A DNA stretch of 64,000 nt from Hygrophila difformis (GCA_030278955.1 JAOANR010000004.1:1612001-1676000), one strand, 5' to 3'; shown: positions 22,726 to 35,068, counted from the first letter of the stretch. The notes: generated by a model not told the origin, from the sequence alone. A program made the numbers and translations.

Positions 22726-23179
22726 TGAGGTAAAGTGAGAGAGAGTGTGACATACATACATACATACATCTATTTATGGAGTTTAGTTAAGGTGGATTGT
22801 TTCTTTTTTTGAGATGTGATTTTTGGTGAGGTTTGCTAACTGAGTTAGTAGGTGTGTTTATTCATCCATGGTTTTAATTTAGGGATGGGTGAAATGATGA
22901 TGAGATGTTTATGTTTTGTGCGTTTCCTAATTGGGAGTGGGTTTGGATATTATCTCTTGCGTGCAATTTTTGTTCATATATACTACTAAGTACTATTATT
23001 ATGTAGTGAAACTCAGGAAGTAGAGGTTTACTTCCACTGTCCTACATGGTTGTTTTTCTGAATGCTTTAGTGTGGGTGGGCCTCCAAGCCCATTATTGGC
23101 ATATACTTCTACTACTATATATCAGTGCTCCAGGAATTATGCCTCCAATTGGTGCTCCAAAGTTGAACTAATGCACTAC
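22726..23179. other. IQD 3' flank
   Basis: A short (CATA)n run lies at 22751-22768, just after the stop. No further gene is seen before the MITE at 23180. Confidence 0.6.
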
Positions 23180-23426
23180 TCCCTCCGTAATTTCAAAACA
23201 TTTCAGAATTTCGCGCAATTTAATATGCATTTTTTAAGTGTAATATTTTAAATCTTTTTTTTAAAAAAATAAAACTTAAATATTATGAAACTATGTGATT
23301 AGGCGAATCTAACATCTCACTTGACAAAGTTTTATCTTATATAACTATATTAAAAAGTCGGATCAAAATTACTCATTGAATAGTATTTATTATGGCAATA
23401 TTAGAATTAATCAATGACGGAAGGGG
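23180..23426. mobile_element. Stowaway-like MITE
   Basis: The ends are CTCCCTCCGTA and, on the other strand, CCCCTTCCGTCA. TA dinucleotides flank both sides (23178-23179 and 23427-23428). At about 247 bp with no ORF it is typical of Tc1/mariner-derived MITEs. Confidence 0.75.
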
Positions 23427-24158
23427 TATATATTAGGCCTTGCGTATTAATTAATCGTGCCAAAACCCATTATCGAATTCGTCAACAATGATCGATCATA
23501 CTTGAGGTTAGAAAATGAAATGAATACTGGAGTACTACTTTATTATAGAGTGAACCAAAAATCTCTTTGATTCCAAGTTGTGAATATCGGGGCAACGAAC
23601 AAAATAAATAAATAGGAGTATACCATATGTTTTATTTGCAATAACTCAAATGGGCGGGCCTATTGGACTTGCTTTTTTGTCATGAGTAGCAGCGTACTAT
23701 ATATACGAAATACTACTCAATAACTTTAGATTTGTCATGTGAAAGTGAAACTACTAAACTGGGATTCGCCATGCGAGAGAACCGGTTACTACTTACTATT
23801 CAAAAAAACTAGTAAGTAACCCGTCGAGACTCGACGGGCATAATTATATGTTTTATATACTACATATACTTATATTATATAAAATAATAATAAATTGTAT
23901 TTTGAGTAATGAAAAATGTGTAATGATTTTATATATATATTCGAAAGAGAATGTGATGATATAATTTAATTATACCGTCTTCTTTAGCTTTTGTGGCTTG
24001 TCCGGTACAAACTTAAGAAATCAATAAAAATAATTATTAAAATAATATTTTTATTTATTTTGAAATTAAAATTAAAATAAAATAAAATTTAAATATAACT
24101 ATTAAGCATAATATAAAAAATTCCATCATGATTTGTTGAAAATTTCATTGCTGAAACC

Positions 24159-24861
24159 TAGGGGTGTGCATCGGTCGGTTCGGTTAACCGAACCGAACCA
24201 AACTTCAAAACCGAATTAAAAACCGAATTTTTCTAAAAACCAAAACCGAACCAAAATTACTGAAAACCGAAATAACCGAACCGAAATATTTCGGTTCGGT
24301 TATACCGGTTAACCGAACCGAACCGAACCGAATTGCTTTTCTAAAAATAAAATATTTTTTGATCAAAACATCTCTATTACCATTTTCAAACCTGTAAATT
24401 CGCCCTGTCAAACTAAAACATCATATCTACATATAACTATGAGTGCATAATAGTAAACCATTCCAAATTGCATTGTTCAAATTACACACAAAATGAAATG
24501 ACAAAATAAAGAAACAGTCACCGAATAGTTCAAATACGAAATAATATAAAAGTTTGAAAACTCTCAACTGTAGTTCTCACTTCCCATCCACACAAACAGT
24601 CACCAAATAGGGGTATTATTTTGTGTTTATTGTATAATGGCATAATGTATTTTATATTTTTTTTAAATATACAATTCAAATTTCGGTCCGGTTCGGTTAA
24701 CCGAATTTTAGATTTTTAAAAACCAAAAACCGAACCGAAAACCGAAACTTTAGATTTTCAAAACCAAAAACCAAACCCAAATCCAAAAACCGAACCAAAT
24801 TGCAAAATTCGGTTCGGTTCGGTCGGTTTGTTCGGTTTCGACCAAAATTTGCACACCCCTA
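24159..24861. mobile_element. hAT-like foldback element rich in AACCGAACCG repeats
   Basis: The two ends are exact inverted repeats of TAGGGGTGTGCA. Both arms are built of AACCGAACCGAA/TTCGGTTCGGTT words, so the whole 0.7 kb can fold back. Flanking 8-mers GCTGAAAC and GCTGGAAT agree at 6 of 8 positions, compatible with a decayed 8-bp hAT duplication. No transposase ORF is present. It is nested inside the Helitron. Confidence 0.65.
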
Positions 24862-25586
24862 GCTGGAATCTTATTGGTAGGGGCTTATACCTTAAAGTTT
24901 TATTTAGTTATTAAAATAAAACAAAATCTCTGATTGTAAATCTTCTAAATCAATACCGGTTTTGTAACGCAATAAAATCAATAAGGCTTTACCATCACCT
25001 ACATCAAGTATCAATTTTGCAAATTTTGTCATATATAAATTTTATTGTAAACAACATTTCTTGCGGTATCTTGAGTTAATTATTCTTAATTCCATATTAT
25101 TACTTTGAGCTACATTTTGTTAGTGACGCGAAATATTGCAACATACTTGTTCATGGCTAAAACTGGTTTTGAAAGATAAAGTCCAACATTATTTACAGAT
25201 TGATACTGACTTTTTTTAATAACCGTAGCAAAACAAACTGCGAGTTGAAGTTTTCCCGTCTGAAATAGAATTGGGAATTTGGTTAAATCAGATAAGTTTA
25301 TAATCATTCTACCAATCAAGAATTTTTTACTTTCATGGTTCCCGCAAGTTAGTATAACCTCAATTTTATGGTTCCGCATCTTGGTTACTATCAATATACT
25401 TTCGTTGCATAATTTATTTGATGGATCTATATTACTAAAAGCATTACTATGTAACCCTCATTCAACTATATTTCCTGATTCGATAATTCAGAACAATTGA
25501 TCATGTTTAAATATTCCAATGAAATTTATTCATTGGCATTATTTATATTTCATCATCTTGACAAATATTGTTAGAACTTATATATA

Positions 25587-25834
25587 CTCCCTTCATTTTT
25601 TAATTCTTGCCCCATTGGCAATTATGCTTCTGTTCACACTTAAAGTTTTATCATAGTTATACAAATTAAAATATAGCCAAGTGAGATCTTGTTAGATTCG
25701 TCTCGTCTTGTAGCTGTTCAATACCAAACTTTTAGAATTTTTACTTGTACCGAAATTGAGTTATTAATGGTTTGAAATGTGCATTAGACTGTGTGCACTG
25801 TGGGTCTGAAGCAAGGATAAAAAAATGGAGGAAG
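25587..25834. mobile_element. Stowaway-like MITE nested in the Helitron
   Basis: The left end CTCCCTTCATTTTTTAATTC pairs with the right end (other strand) CTTCCTCCATTTTTTTATCC. TA flanks both sides. It is 248 bp with no ORF. Confidence 0.8.
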
Positions 25835-26704
25835 TATACATTTTTATTTGCAGGCATAAGTTCCATGATGTAATAATGGATTGTACCAAACAATCTCACT
25901 AGTAGGGATTCGTATAATATTATCTTTAAAAATGTCTGGATTTGAAGTTGTGCAGTTTATATTTATATAAGTACCCTCATCAATTGTCGCTACAGGATCT
26001 CCCGTAGAGTTTATAAATTTTTCATATGGAAATGTAATATCTAATTGCACATCTCCAAGATCAATACCAGCTTTACCAATTACCATGACCATTGTGCAAA
26101 TTTCTGTCATATATAATTTTCATTGTAAACAACATTTCTTGTAGTATTTTGAGTTAATCCATCTCAATTACATATTAATACTTGGAGTCTTTTCTTTTCA
26201 GTGATACGAGATATTGCAATATATCACTGACATATGGGTAAAAACTGATTATTGAAAATAGAGTTCAACCTTAATTAAATATTGAAATTGACTATTTTTT
26301 AGTATTCATAGTAAAACTAAATGCGGGTGGGAATGTTTTCCTCCGAAATCGAATGGAGAATTTGGTTAATTCAAACGGGCTCATAATCGTTCTTCCAATC
26401 AAGACTTTTCATCCCTAATAATGAGCTTTGTTTTAATGTGAATAGAGGTTAAATAATTTTCTAGGCTAAGTTTTTTGCAGGTAAAATTCTCGTCACAATC
26501 TAGTGGAATAACAAATCTAGAAGTAGTTCTACCTCTTGGAAGGAGTATGGGTGATATTCCACTGGATGCTACCGGCAGCACAATATCACATCTTCCATGA
26601 AAGGCTAAACATAATATTTTCTAGATAAATTATCGATAAATATTTTATCAGTTCCACAACGTAAAGAAAAAAGAATCAACCCTCATTACTATCAACTATC
26701 AACT

Positions 26705-26764
26705 ATATATATATATATATATATAAAGAATCAACCCTCATTACTATCAACTATATATATATAT
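26705..26764. repeat. (AT)n runs separated by a duplicated 25-bp word
   Basis: Two AT microsatellites flank a duplicate of AATCAACCCTCATTACTATC, suggesting slippage or a small tandem duplication. Confidence 0.7.
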
Positions 26765-27039
26765 AATATTTTATTATAAACATTCTTCTAAACATCAATC
26801 AACAAAAGCAATAGCTTATCATAATCCTTCATTTCTTCCTTATTATAAAATATCTCTTCTAGTATCAATAGATTATTTGTTTCAGATTTTAAAACTTCAT
26901 TCAATACCGGCATTCTAGAGAAAATTTTCAAATTTATAGAATTTGCAACAATTAGCCTTTCAATTTCTAACAAAGCTTGATATATCTTTAATTTGATCTT
27001 CGTCAATTACAAATCTGTTAAATATAGATTAATAAATTA

Positions 27040-27290
27040 CTTCATCCGTCTATTTTTTAAGTGTTACACTTTCCTTTTTTGGGGTGTTTGGAAATAATTG
27101 TTATGTTACCATATTTGGAATATTTCGAAAGTTAATAATTTTTACTAATTATACTTAAATTATTAATTTTTTATACTAATTAATAAAACTCAAAAGGAAT
27201 AAAGTCAAATGTTATCCTTCAACTAAATATTAACTTACCTTAAATCATGTGACATTCTTAGTGTTATATTTATTTAAAAAATGGAGGGAG
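27040..27290. mobile_element. Stowaway-like MITE nested in the Helitron
   Basis: The ends CTTCATCCGTCTATTTTTTA and (other strand) CTCCCTCCATTTTTTAAATA are flanked by TA on both sides. It is 251 bp with no coding potential. Confidence 0.78.
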
Positions 27291-28030
27291 TATTTCTTAA
27301 AAAATAGATTAAAAAAATTAAAATTTGAATGGAACCAAAAAGCAGCATTCAATTTTCAAACAAAATACAGTATAGAGAATATGAAAGAAGAGTAGGGCAA
27401 TGTCCAAAATTTGAATGAAACTTGTACGCACAGGAATGAGTGGTATTTATAGGCTCAATAAATAAATAATAATGTGGAAATAAAAAATACAAAAGTCTAG
27501 AATAAATAAATAATATATGAAAAAATTTAAGTTTTAAATTTCAAATATTTTTAAAACTGATATAGGTGAATTCCATATAAATTAAAAAATCATATCCTTT
27601 TAAAACTAAAAATTGAGTAGATTAAAGATTGTGGGATAGAATAATGCAAACATCTAAAATAAATAAAAAAAATTAATTCAAAATTGTTGTAATAAAAATG
27701 CAAAAATTTAAAATAAATAAATAAAAAACAAAATCTAATATAAATAAATGCAAATATACAAAATTTTAAATTTCAAATCTTTTAAAATTGGAAATGATGG
27801 GAATTCCATATAAATTGATAATTTCATATCTTTAAAAAAATGAAAGTTAGGATTTCCATATCCAAATCAATATATATTTTAACATAAATAAATAGTAAAT
27901 ACATAAAAAATGCAAAAATCTAAATTTAATTAAAAAAATGCAAAAATCTATAAAAATTAGAAATTTAGAATAGAGACACCACATTAAATGTTGACTTGGT
28001 TGACCACTAATGGTATTAATAATATATAGA

Positions 28031-28424
28031 TTTATCATTCACTAAACAAAATTTTTTAACAAAAACTAATGAACGAATTTCCACTAAAAAAATTTATCAA
28101 GAAAAATATCAACATCAAATTTTATAATATTAAAATTAGTCACAAAATACCAATATCAAGTTTTATGTATATAGTATAAAATTTATTACAAAAGTATCAA
28201 TATCAAATTTTGCGAGAGGCAACCTATTCGATTCTCGAGTGATTAGTATTAGGTCTAATGAAACCTAAGAATACCCTGGTAATCACATAAAAGATTTTCT
28301 AGTGCTAATCCCAACTTTCTATTATGAATTTGGTCACTAATAGTATTTTTAATATTAAAAAACTAGCTAAATGAACGCACTGAAATGTATAGATATACAG
28401 ATTATTCTAAATATCAAAACCGAT

Positions 28425-28470
<46 letters not shown>

Positions 28471-28524
28471 ACGTACACATGAGCTATAAACGACACACAT
28501 ATCTATATAAAAGTAATGAATATG
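28031..28524. other. AT-rich spacer with a 42-base poly-A tract
   Basis: A run of A from 28428 to 28469 lies between the Helitron and the split SINE. It could be the tail of an unrecognised retroposon on the plus strand. No ORF is present. Confidence 0.6.
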
Positions 28525-28543
28525 AAATAAGTATATTGTATTA

Positions 28544-29003
28544 GGGAATGAGACTTGACTCCAGTGGTTATCTCCTCTATTTTTCAGTTATAAGTTGGGG
28601 GTTCGATTCCCACCCGGTCCCTATTCCTTTCCTTTATAGGCTGCGTTTGGGAACAAATGCTAGCGATTAGCGTTTAGCTTTTAAAATATATACTAAAAGT
28701 AATCTAAAATATAGTAAACACAAAATAGATTAACCACCAAATTTTAATCTCTAAACTCTGAACGCTCATCTCCTCCAACTTTTAGCTTCCCAAACTCCAG
28801 ACTCTAATCTCTAATTTAAAATTGGATTACCAAACACCATTACTCAAATTTAAAACTATTTTCACCACTAATCTCAAACTCCAGACTCTAAACTCCAAAC
28901 TTCAGACGCTAAACTCTAATTATTTCCCAAATATACCCGTAATATGTGTAGTTTGGGCTCCCACATACCTTTGTCGACAAATAGGTGTCAATGTTTACCA
29001 AAA
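28544..29003 (+). mobile_element. SINE interrupted by a later insertion
   Basis: The head at 28544-28638 has box-B-like GGGGGTTCGATTCCCACC and stops at CCTTTATA. The matching tail resumes at about 28940 with TAATATGTGTAGTTTGGGCT, equivalent to ATAATTTGTGTGGCATGGGC in intact copies. AAATAAGTATATTGTATTA (28525-28543) and AAATAAGTATATTATATTA (29004-29022) form a 19-bp target duplication with one mismatch that brackets the whole. The insert is therefore younger than the SINE. Confidence 0.75.
28639..28939. mobile_element. MITE-like insert inside the SINE
   Basis: It begins GGCTGCGTTTGGGAAC; the other-strand end reads GGGTATATTTGGGAAATAA, sharing TTTGGGAA near both termini. The interior has several direct repeats of words like AACTCCAGACTCTAA. 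The superfamily and the target duplication are unclear. Confidence 0.5.
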
Positions 29004-29022
29004 AAATAAGTATATTATATTA

Positions 29023-29831
29023 ATGATTTCATTTTTTCGTTCACCAAAAAATAATTTTATTTTCTAAATTAACTTAAAATTATAAAAAAAAAATTGAAAA
29101 TATGAATTCACACCGATCTCATAGATAGATAGATTACAGATTAATTTTGTTTGAAAATGGGTAATTGGCTTAGGTCGTGTCCCCCTGACTTAAGAGATCT
29201 AATTTGTTTTAATATAATATAAAATTAAATTTTGTATGATGGAGTAAATGATTACAAGGAGTTTACAATGTACCGATCCTCCATCAGATTAGTTTCAATT
29301 CATTCATTCAATAATAATTGCTTTATGCTGAAAGGAGTTCAGCAAAAAATAAAACAAAACAAAAACAAAAAAATAAAAAATGATGATGATAATACACGTG
29401 GCATGCTACAAAGTACAAACAAGGCCACAGCCAAAAAACGTGGAGACGCGTAAATATCAACACAAGAAAATATAAAAATAAAAACAAAAAAAAACAAAAC
29501 GACAGAAAGAAATTCCGGATTTTTTCCCTGGACCTTTCTTAATAATTGGTGTTTCCGAATACTAATAATGACACCTAACCCCACTTTCGACCAAATTAAA
29601 TGAAACCCAACTTAAATCATTACATATATATCTGATTTTGACACGTCAACGGATAAGGATAAAACAAGGATGTTTTCGTCATTTTATGACCATGGCAATT
29701 ATTTTAAGGGTTGGACTATCCAAATACATTGCATTGCTAAGTTAGAGAAAAAAATTTTTGATTTCATGTTTGATTTGCCCATTTGTATTAGAAGTTGATT
29801 TTAGATGTTATAAAACCTATATAAGTACCAC
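29023..29831. other. AT-rich intergenic sequence, no gene seen
   Basis: No supported feature was found apart from A-rich runs around 29340-29500. It forms the left flank of the copia insertion. Confidence 0.6.
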
Positions 29832-29836
29832 ATTAT

Positions 29837-30226
29837 TGTTGAGATACATGCACCTACACCAACAATTCACTATTACGTACGAAGCATGCATTTGGATGTC
29901 TAGGAAGCAAAAATGACTTTGACCATCTATTATGTATCCTTGAGCACAAAGCAAGACTAGAGATTCCTCCACCTAGCTAAGTGACTAATGTATTTGATGA
30001 CTCATGACAACAAAATACTTGTATAAATACTAGGTGTGATTGTACTCAAATTATTATCTTTCTTTCATTCTACACTTGATCATACTCAATACAAACACAA
30101 TATCTTACTTTCTAATTCTCGTTTTCATTATTCTTCCTTGATAAAGATTCCCATACCTCCCGTAGCCTTCAATATATACACCTAGATATTATTATATCAC
30201 AACATAGATATTATTATATCACAACA
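29837..30226 (+). repeat. 5' LTR of the copia element
   Basis: This 390-bp LTR has a TATA box (TATAAATA) at about 30023, serving as the promoter. Its 3' end carries a tandem 22-bp duplication (TAGATATTATTATATCACAA word twice). It matches the 3' LTR at about 99%. Confidence 0.95.
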
Positions 30227-30241
30227 CGTTATCAGCACGAC
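30227..30241 (+). other. Candidate primer-binding site
   Basis: CGTTATCAGCACGAC directly follows the LTR end, as expected for a minus-strand primer site. It is not the common TGGTATCAGAG form, so the tRNA used is not assigned. Confidence 0.55.
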
Positions 30242-30371
30242 CGCTTGGAGTTAGCCATCCCTACCGAAGTTCTGTCCGAGTGCTGTTGAAGTTTTGCCAA
30301 TCCTACCGAAGTTCTGTTCGAGGCTTTCTGAAAATCCTGTCAAGTATACTGCTACTATTTTCAATACAAAT

Positions 30372-31526
30372 ATGACTAATCTGACAAAACAGGAATTCAT
30401 GCCACTGGAGAGGTCCGGGAATAATTATTTATCCTGGAGAATGGATGTCGAAATCCATCTGGAGTCTATGGGTCTTGAAAACACCATAAAGAAAGAAAAT
30501 ACGGCCACAGGCCAAGACCGTGCCAAAGCTATGATTTTTCTCCGACATCATCTTGATGAAGGATTGAAATTAGAGTATTTGACGGTAAAAGATCCACAGG
30601 ATCTATGGGAGAATTTAAAGAAAAGATATGATCATTTAATATTGATCAATCTCCCGAGTGCCCGACATGAATGGCAACAGTTAAGGCTGCAGGACTATAA
30701 GTCCATAAATGATTTTAATTCAGCCATGTTCAGAATTACAGCACAGCTGAAATTATGTGGCGAAAAAATAACAGAAAATGATATGTTAGAGAAGACATTC
30801 TCTACTTTCCATGCCACAAATTTACTGTTACAGCAGCAGTACAGAGAAAAGGGATTCACAGAATACTCTTAATTGATTACTTGTTTACTACTGGCTGAGA
30901 AAAATAACGAGTTATTGATGAAAAATCATGAGTCCAGACCGACAGGAAGTGCTGCATATCCTGAGATGAATTTCACAGAATCATCGAATCAGGGTCGTGG
31001 ACGTGGCCGTGCTGGGCCTCGTGGGCGGGGCCGACGACATAGTCGTGGTCGTGGTCGTGGAAATGGGCGTGAAAGAAGTAATGTCTATATAAGGCCAGAA
31101 CCATATCCACGTAACCAGAATTCTGAAAGAAAGCCATACAATAGCAATCAAAGCAGTGCCTCAAAAGATTACAATGATAAAGGCAAAGCAAAAGTTGAAG
31201 AAAAATGCCACCGTTGTGGTATGGAGGGTCACTGGTCCCAAATATGCCGCACAGCAGGTCATTGGGTAAAGTTGTACCAGGACTCGTTGAAAGGAAAGAA
31301 CAAGCAGGTTGAAACAAACTTTGCTGAACAAAATCCTGAGGACATTGCCACTACAAGTAATGCTATTGTGAATGCAACTGAGGCCACTAACGATGATCTG
31401 CTCATAGAGCCAGAGTTTGATGTTGCAGACTTCTTCAATGACTGCAGCAGTTTTAGTTTTATTGTACCTTTTGAGTTTTATTATACCGTTGTAGTGTGTA
31501 TTACTGAACCTTTTGTATTTTGCTAA
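30372..31526 (+). pseudogene. copia GAG, interrupted by an in-frame stop
   Basis: From ATG 30372 the protein begins MTNLTKQEFMPLERSGNNYL, a UBN2/retrotransposon GAG domain. A TAA at 30870-30872 interrupts an otherwise continuous frame (FTEYS stop LITCLLLAEKNNEL). After an Arg/Gly-rich nucleic-acid-binding stretch comes the CCHC knuckle CHRCGMEGHWSQIC. The frame ends at 31524. GAG packages element RNA. One point change would explain the stop. Confidence 0.88.
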
Positions 31527-31559
31527 GTATTGTATGAATTATCATTTTGTTACTGATAA

Positions 31560-34500
31560 ATGTTATTTTCTTTTTCAAAAAATGCCAGAATGGGATTGCA
31601 AATTGGTGATAATGAAATATGTCTGATAGACAGTGCTTCTACGCACACGATATTAAATGATAAGCAATATTTTTCATACTTGAAAATGGGAGATAGAAAT
31701 ATCAACACTATAAGTGGAAGTGCAAATATAATAGAGGGCTCTGGCATAGCCAACCTTCAGCTCCCCAAGGGGACAAAATTGATTGTGAAAGATGCACTCT
31801 TATCTCCCAAGTCTCGAAGAAATTTGTTGAGTTTTAAAGATATTCGAGAAAATGGATATCATATCGAGACCTTGACAGCAAAAGGTAATGAATACCTGCT
31901 GATTATAAATACCATTTCTGGTATAAAACAAGTGTTGGAAAAATTGTCATGTTTATCCTCTGGAATATATTATACAAGGATAAACAATATTGAAAATTAT
32001 CACCTGGCAGACCATAGGTCTATTGTTCCCAATGAATATATGATTTGGCATGATCGCCTAGGTCATCCTGGATGTACAATGATGAGGCGGATCCTTACAA
32101 ATTCCCATGGCCATTCATTAAAGGGACAAAAAATGCAGCATCACAATGATTATATATGTGTTGCTTGCTCCCAAGGGAAACTGATTGTAAAACATTCACC
32201 AGAAAAAGTGGGAACTGAATCCCCTAGTTTTCTTGAAAGAATTCAGGGTGATATATGTGGACCTATAGATCCACCTTGTGGGCCATTCAGATACTTTATG
32301 GTGTTGCTTGATGCTTCAACCAGATGGTCTCACGTGACATTATTGTCCTCACGCAACCATGTGTTTGCGAAATTACTAGCTCAAATCATACGATTAAGAG
32401 CACAGTTCCCTGATTATACAATTAAAAGTATCCGTTTGGATAACGCTGGTGAATATTCATCCCGGACATTTGATGAATATTGTATATCGATAGGCATAGC
32501 CATCGAACATCCTGTAGCCCATGTGCATACACAAAATGGACTAGCTGAATCATTTATTAAACGATTGCAGTTGATCGCTAGACCATTATTAATGAAATCC
32601 GGGTTGCCAGTTTCAGCTTGGGGACATGCTATAATGCATGCAGCAATGTTGGTGCGATTAAGACCGACAAGTTATCATAGATACTCCCCATTACAATTAA
32701 CATTTGGGCATGAACCCAATGTATCCCATTTGAGAATATTTGGTTGCGCAGTATATGTCCCAATAGCACCACCCCAACGCACCAAAATGGGACCCCAACA
32801 AAGATTGGGAATATATGTCGGATATGAATTACCCTCGATAATACGTTATCTTGAACCATTAACAGGGGATTCATTTACAGCAAGATATGCTGATTGTCCT
32901 TTTGATGAATCACATTTCCCGACATTAGGGGGAGAAAAGGATCAACCGAAAAAGAATATAAATTGGAAAATCCCGTTGGATTTCCTTGATCCTCGTTCAA
33001 AAGACTGTGAAATCGAAGTACAAAGAATTGTACAGTTGCAACAAATTGCAAACGAACTGCCCGATGCATTATGTGACTCTAAAAGGGTTACCAAATCTCA
33101 TATACCGGCAGCAAATGTTCCAGTCAAAATTGATGTTCCAAAGGAACACATTATCAGTGCTAAAGATGAGTCTGATGCACGCCTAAAGCGTGGTAGACCT
33201 CTTGGTTCCAAAGATAAAAATCCTCGAAAGAAAAGAGGAATGAATAATGATGTTGATGTGATACATAATATCAAAAGTGACAAAACTGAGCCCTGCGGGG
33301 ACTTGACTCTTGAAGAGCAAAATCACCAAAATGATGAAATATCTATAAATTTTGTCACAAATAGAAATGTTTGGAATCGAGAAGAAACATCTATTGATAT
33401 TGCATTTTCATATAATGTAGCACTTGAAATTATGAATGATGATGAGGATTTTGAACCAAATTCGGTTGACGAATGTCGGAAAAGGCATGATTGGCTCAAA
33501 TGGAAAGATGCAATCCAATCAGAATTGGATTCCCTGGCTAAAAGAAATGTGTTTGGACCGATTGTCAAAACACCTGAAAATATAAAGCCAGTTGGATATA
33601 GATGGGTTTTTGTACGAAAAAGAAACGATGAGAATAAAGTTGTAAGATACAAAGCGAATTAGTCGCCCAAGGCTTCTCACAGAGACTGGGTTTTGACTAT
33701 GATGAAACTTATTCCCCAGTAATGGATGGAATTACATTCAGATATCTTGTCTGTTTAGCAGTACATGAAAAACTTGAAATACGACTCACAGACGTCGTTA
33801 CTGCTTATTTATATGGAACATTAGATACTGATATCTATATGAAAGTTTCAGAAGGGTTCAAAATGCCACAGGCATACGAAGCAAACCCAAAACAGATGTA
33901 TTCCATCAAATTACAAAGATCCCTATATGGGCTTAAACAATCTGAGAGAATGTGGTATAACCGCTTAAGCGAATGCTTACTTCAAAAGGGTTACATAAAC
34001 GATCCAATATGCCCATGTATTTTTATAAAGAAGAATGGGTCAAGATTCGTTATCATTGCAGTATATGTTGATGATATCAATCTAGTTGGATCCCCTGAAG
34101 AGATTCAAATTGCTGTTGAATATCTCAAAAGAGAATTCGAAATCAAAGATTTCGGGAAAACAAGAAAGTGTCTTGGTTTACAAATTGAATATTTAGAGAA
34201 TGGAATTCTTGTTCATCAAAAGGCCTATACCCAAAAGGTCTTAAAACGATTTTATATGGACAAAGCACATCCATTAAGTAATCCAATGGTCGTAAGGTCA
34301 CTTGATCCTAAAAGAGATCCATTTAGACCAAAAGAGGATGATGAAGAAATACTTGGGCCACAGGTCCCATATTTAAGTGCCATAGGAGCACTAATGTATC
34401 TCGCAAACTGCACTAGACCAGATATATCATTTGCAGTAAATTTATTAGCGAGATTTAGTTCATCTCCTACTGAACGACATTGGAAAGGAATAAAACATTT

Positions 34501-35068
34501 ATTCCGCTATCTCCAAGGGACGATTGACATGGGTCTATTTTATACATACGATTCTCGACATGAATTAATCGGCTATGCCGATGCTGGGTACTTATCAGAC
34601 CCACATAAAGCTAAGTCACAGACTGGCTATTTAATTACATGTGGTGGTACTGCAATATCGTGGAGATCCACGAAACAAACATTGACAGCCACCTCATCAA
34701 ATCATGCTGAAATCATAGCAATGCATGAAGCTAGTCGAGAGTGTGTTTGGATTAGATCCATGACTAACTATATAGAAACGAATTGTGGTCTATCGTCCGA
34801 AAATAAAAATCCTCCAATTATTTTATATGAAGATAATGCGGCTTGTATAGCGCAATTGAAAGGAGGTTATATAAAAGGAGATAGAACGAAACATATTTCA
34901 CCAAAATTATTTTTTACTCATGATTTGCAGAAAAATGGTGAAATAGATGTGCAACAAATCCGTTCAGCTGATAATCTTGCAGATTTGTTTACCAAAGCAC
35001 TACCAACAGCAACATTCGAGAAGTTGGTGAAAAATATTGGGATGCGCCAACTAAAGAATCTCAACTGA
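31560..35068 (+). pseudogene. copia POL (PR-INT-RT-RH) with one frameshift
   Basis: The first part (31560-33662) has an aspartic protease site (LIDSASTHTIL; an Ala after DS is seen in this lineage), the integrase HHCC zinc region (WHDRLGHPG, then CVACSQGK) and the D-D-E core (GDICGPI, RLDNAGEY, AESFIKRLQL). At about 33656-33661 a 1-bp loss after VRYKA breaks the frame. The next frame (expected LVAQGFSQ) is open to 35068 and holds the reverse transcriptase YVDD box (IAVYVDDINLVG) and RNase H (IGYADAGYL, ATSSNHAEI, YEDNAACI, then NLADLFTKAL). The enzymes would copy RNA and integrate DNA; this copy cannot make the full polyprotein. Confidence 0.93.

Larger units (their letters stand above)
25110..27006 (-). 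pseudogene. Helitron Rep/helicase: scrambled PIF1-like helicase fragments
   Basis: Reading leftward, 27006-26788 matches the region before the Walker A motif (QALLEIERLIVANSINLK, then NLLILEEIFYNKEE). Bases 26581-26399 carry the conserved ASSGI.PILLPRGRTTSRFVIP block and TKLIIRDE. Bases 26110-25844 correspond to the middle (GDVQLDITFPYEKFINSTGD, then DEGTYIN). Bases 25394-25110 are the C-terminal motifs (LAVCFATVIKKSQYQSVNNV, then GLYLSKPVL and VAIFRVTNK). A second, poorer copy of the C-terminal block sits out of order at about 26430-26330. Walker A and the Rep domain were not found. Multiple stops and frameshifts make this a relic. Confidence 0.78.
23809..28030 (-). mobile_element. Decayed Helitron with both termini
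   Basis: On the minus strand the 3' end reads CCCGTCGAG-T-CTCGACGGG (a 9-bp perfect stem), then TTACTTA, then CTAG, followed by T. This is the hairpin plus CTRR arrangement of Helitrons. The 5' end on the same strand reads TCTATATATTATTAATACC, preceded by A. Insertion is thus between A and T. PIF1-type helicase fragments inside lie in the same orientation. Three later insertions sit within it (24159-24861, 25587-25834 and 27040-27290). The 5' end is the less certain of the two. Confidence 0.72.

Noticed and set aside
21924..22769. 281-aa minus-strand ORF opposite the IQD gene
   Set aside because: Antisense of the last IQD exon; no domain, and the sense gene is convincing.
24950..27006. Endogenous pararetrovirus movement-protein remnant
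   Set aside because: The frames looked virus-like at first, but the ordered PIF1 helicase blocks (ASSGI..LLPRGRTTSRF, then LAVCFATVIKKSQ..S) and the Helitron-type ends explain them better.
28428..28469. Retrogene marked by a poly-A tract
   Set aside because: No gene-like body and no target duplication could be found upstream of the A run.
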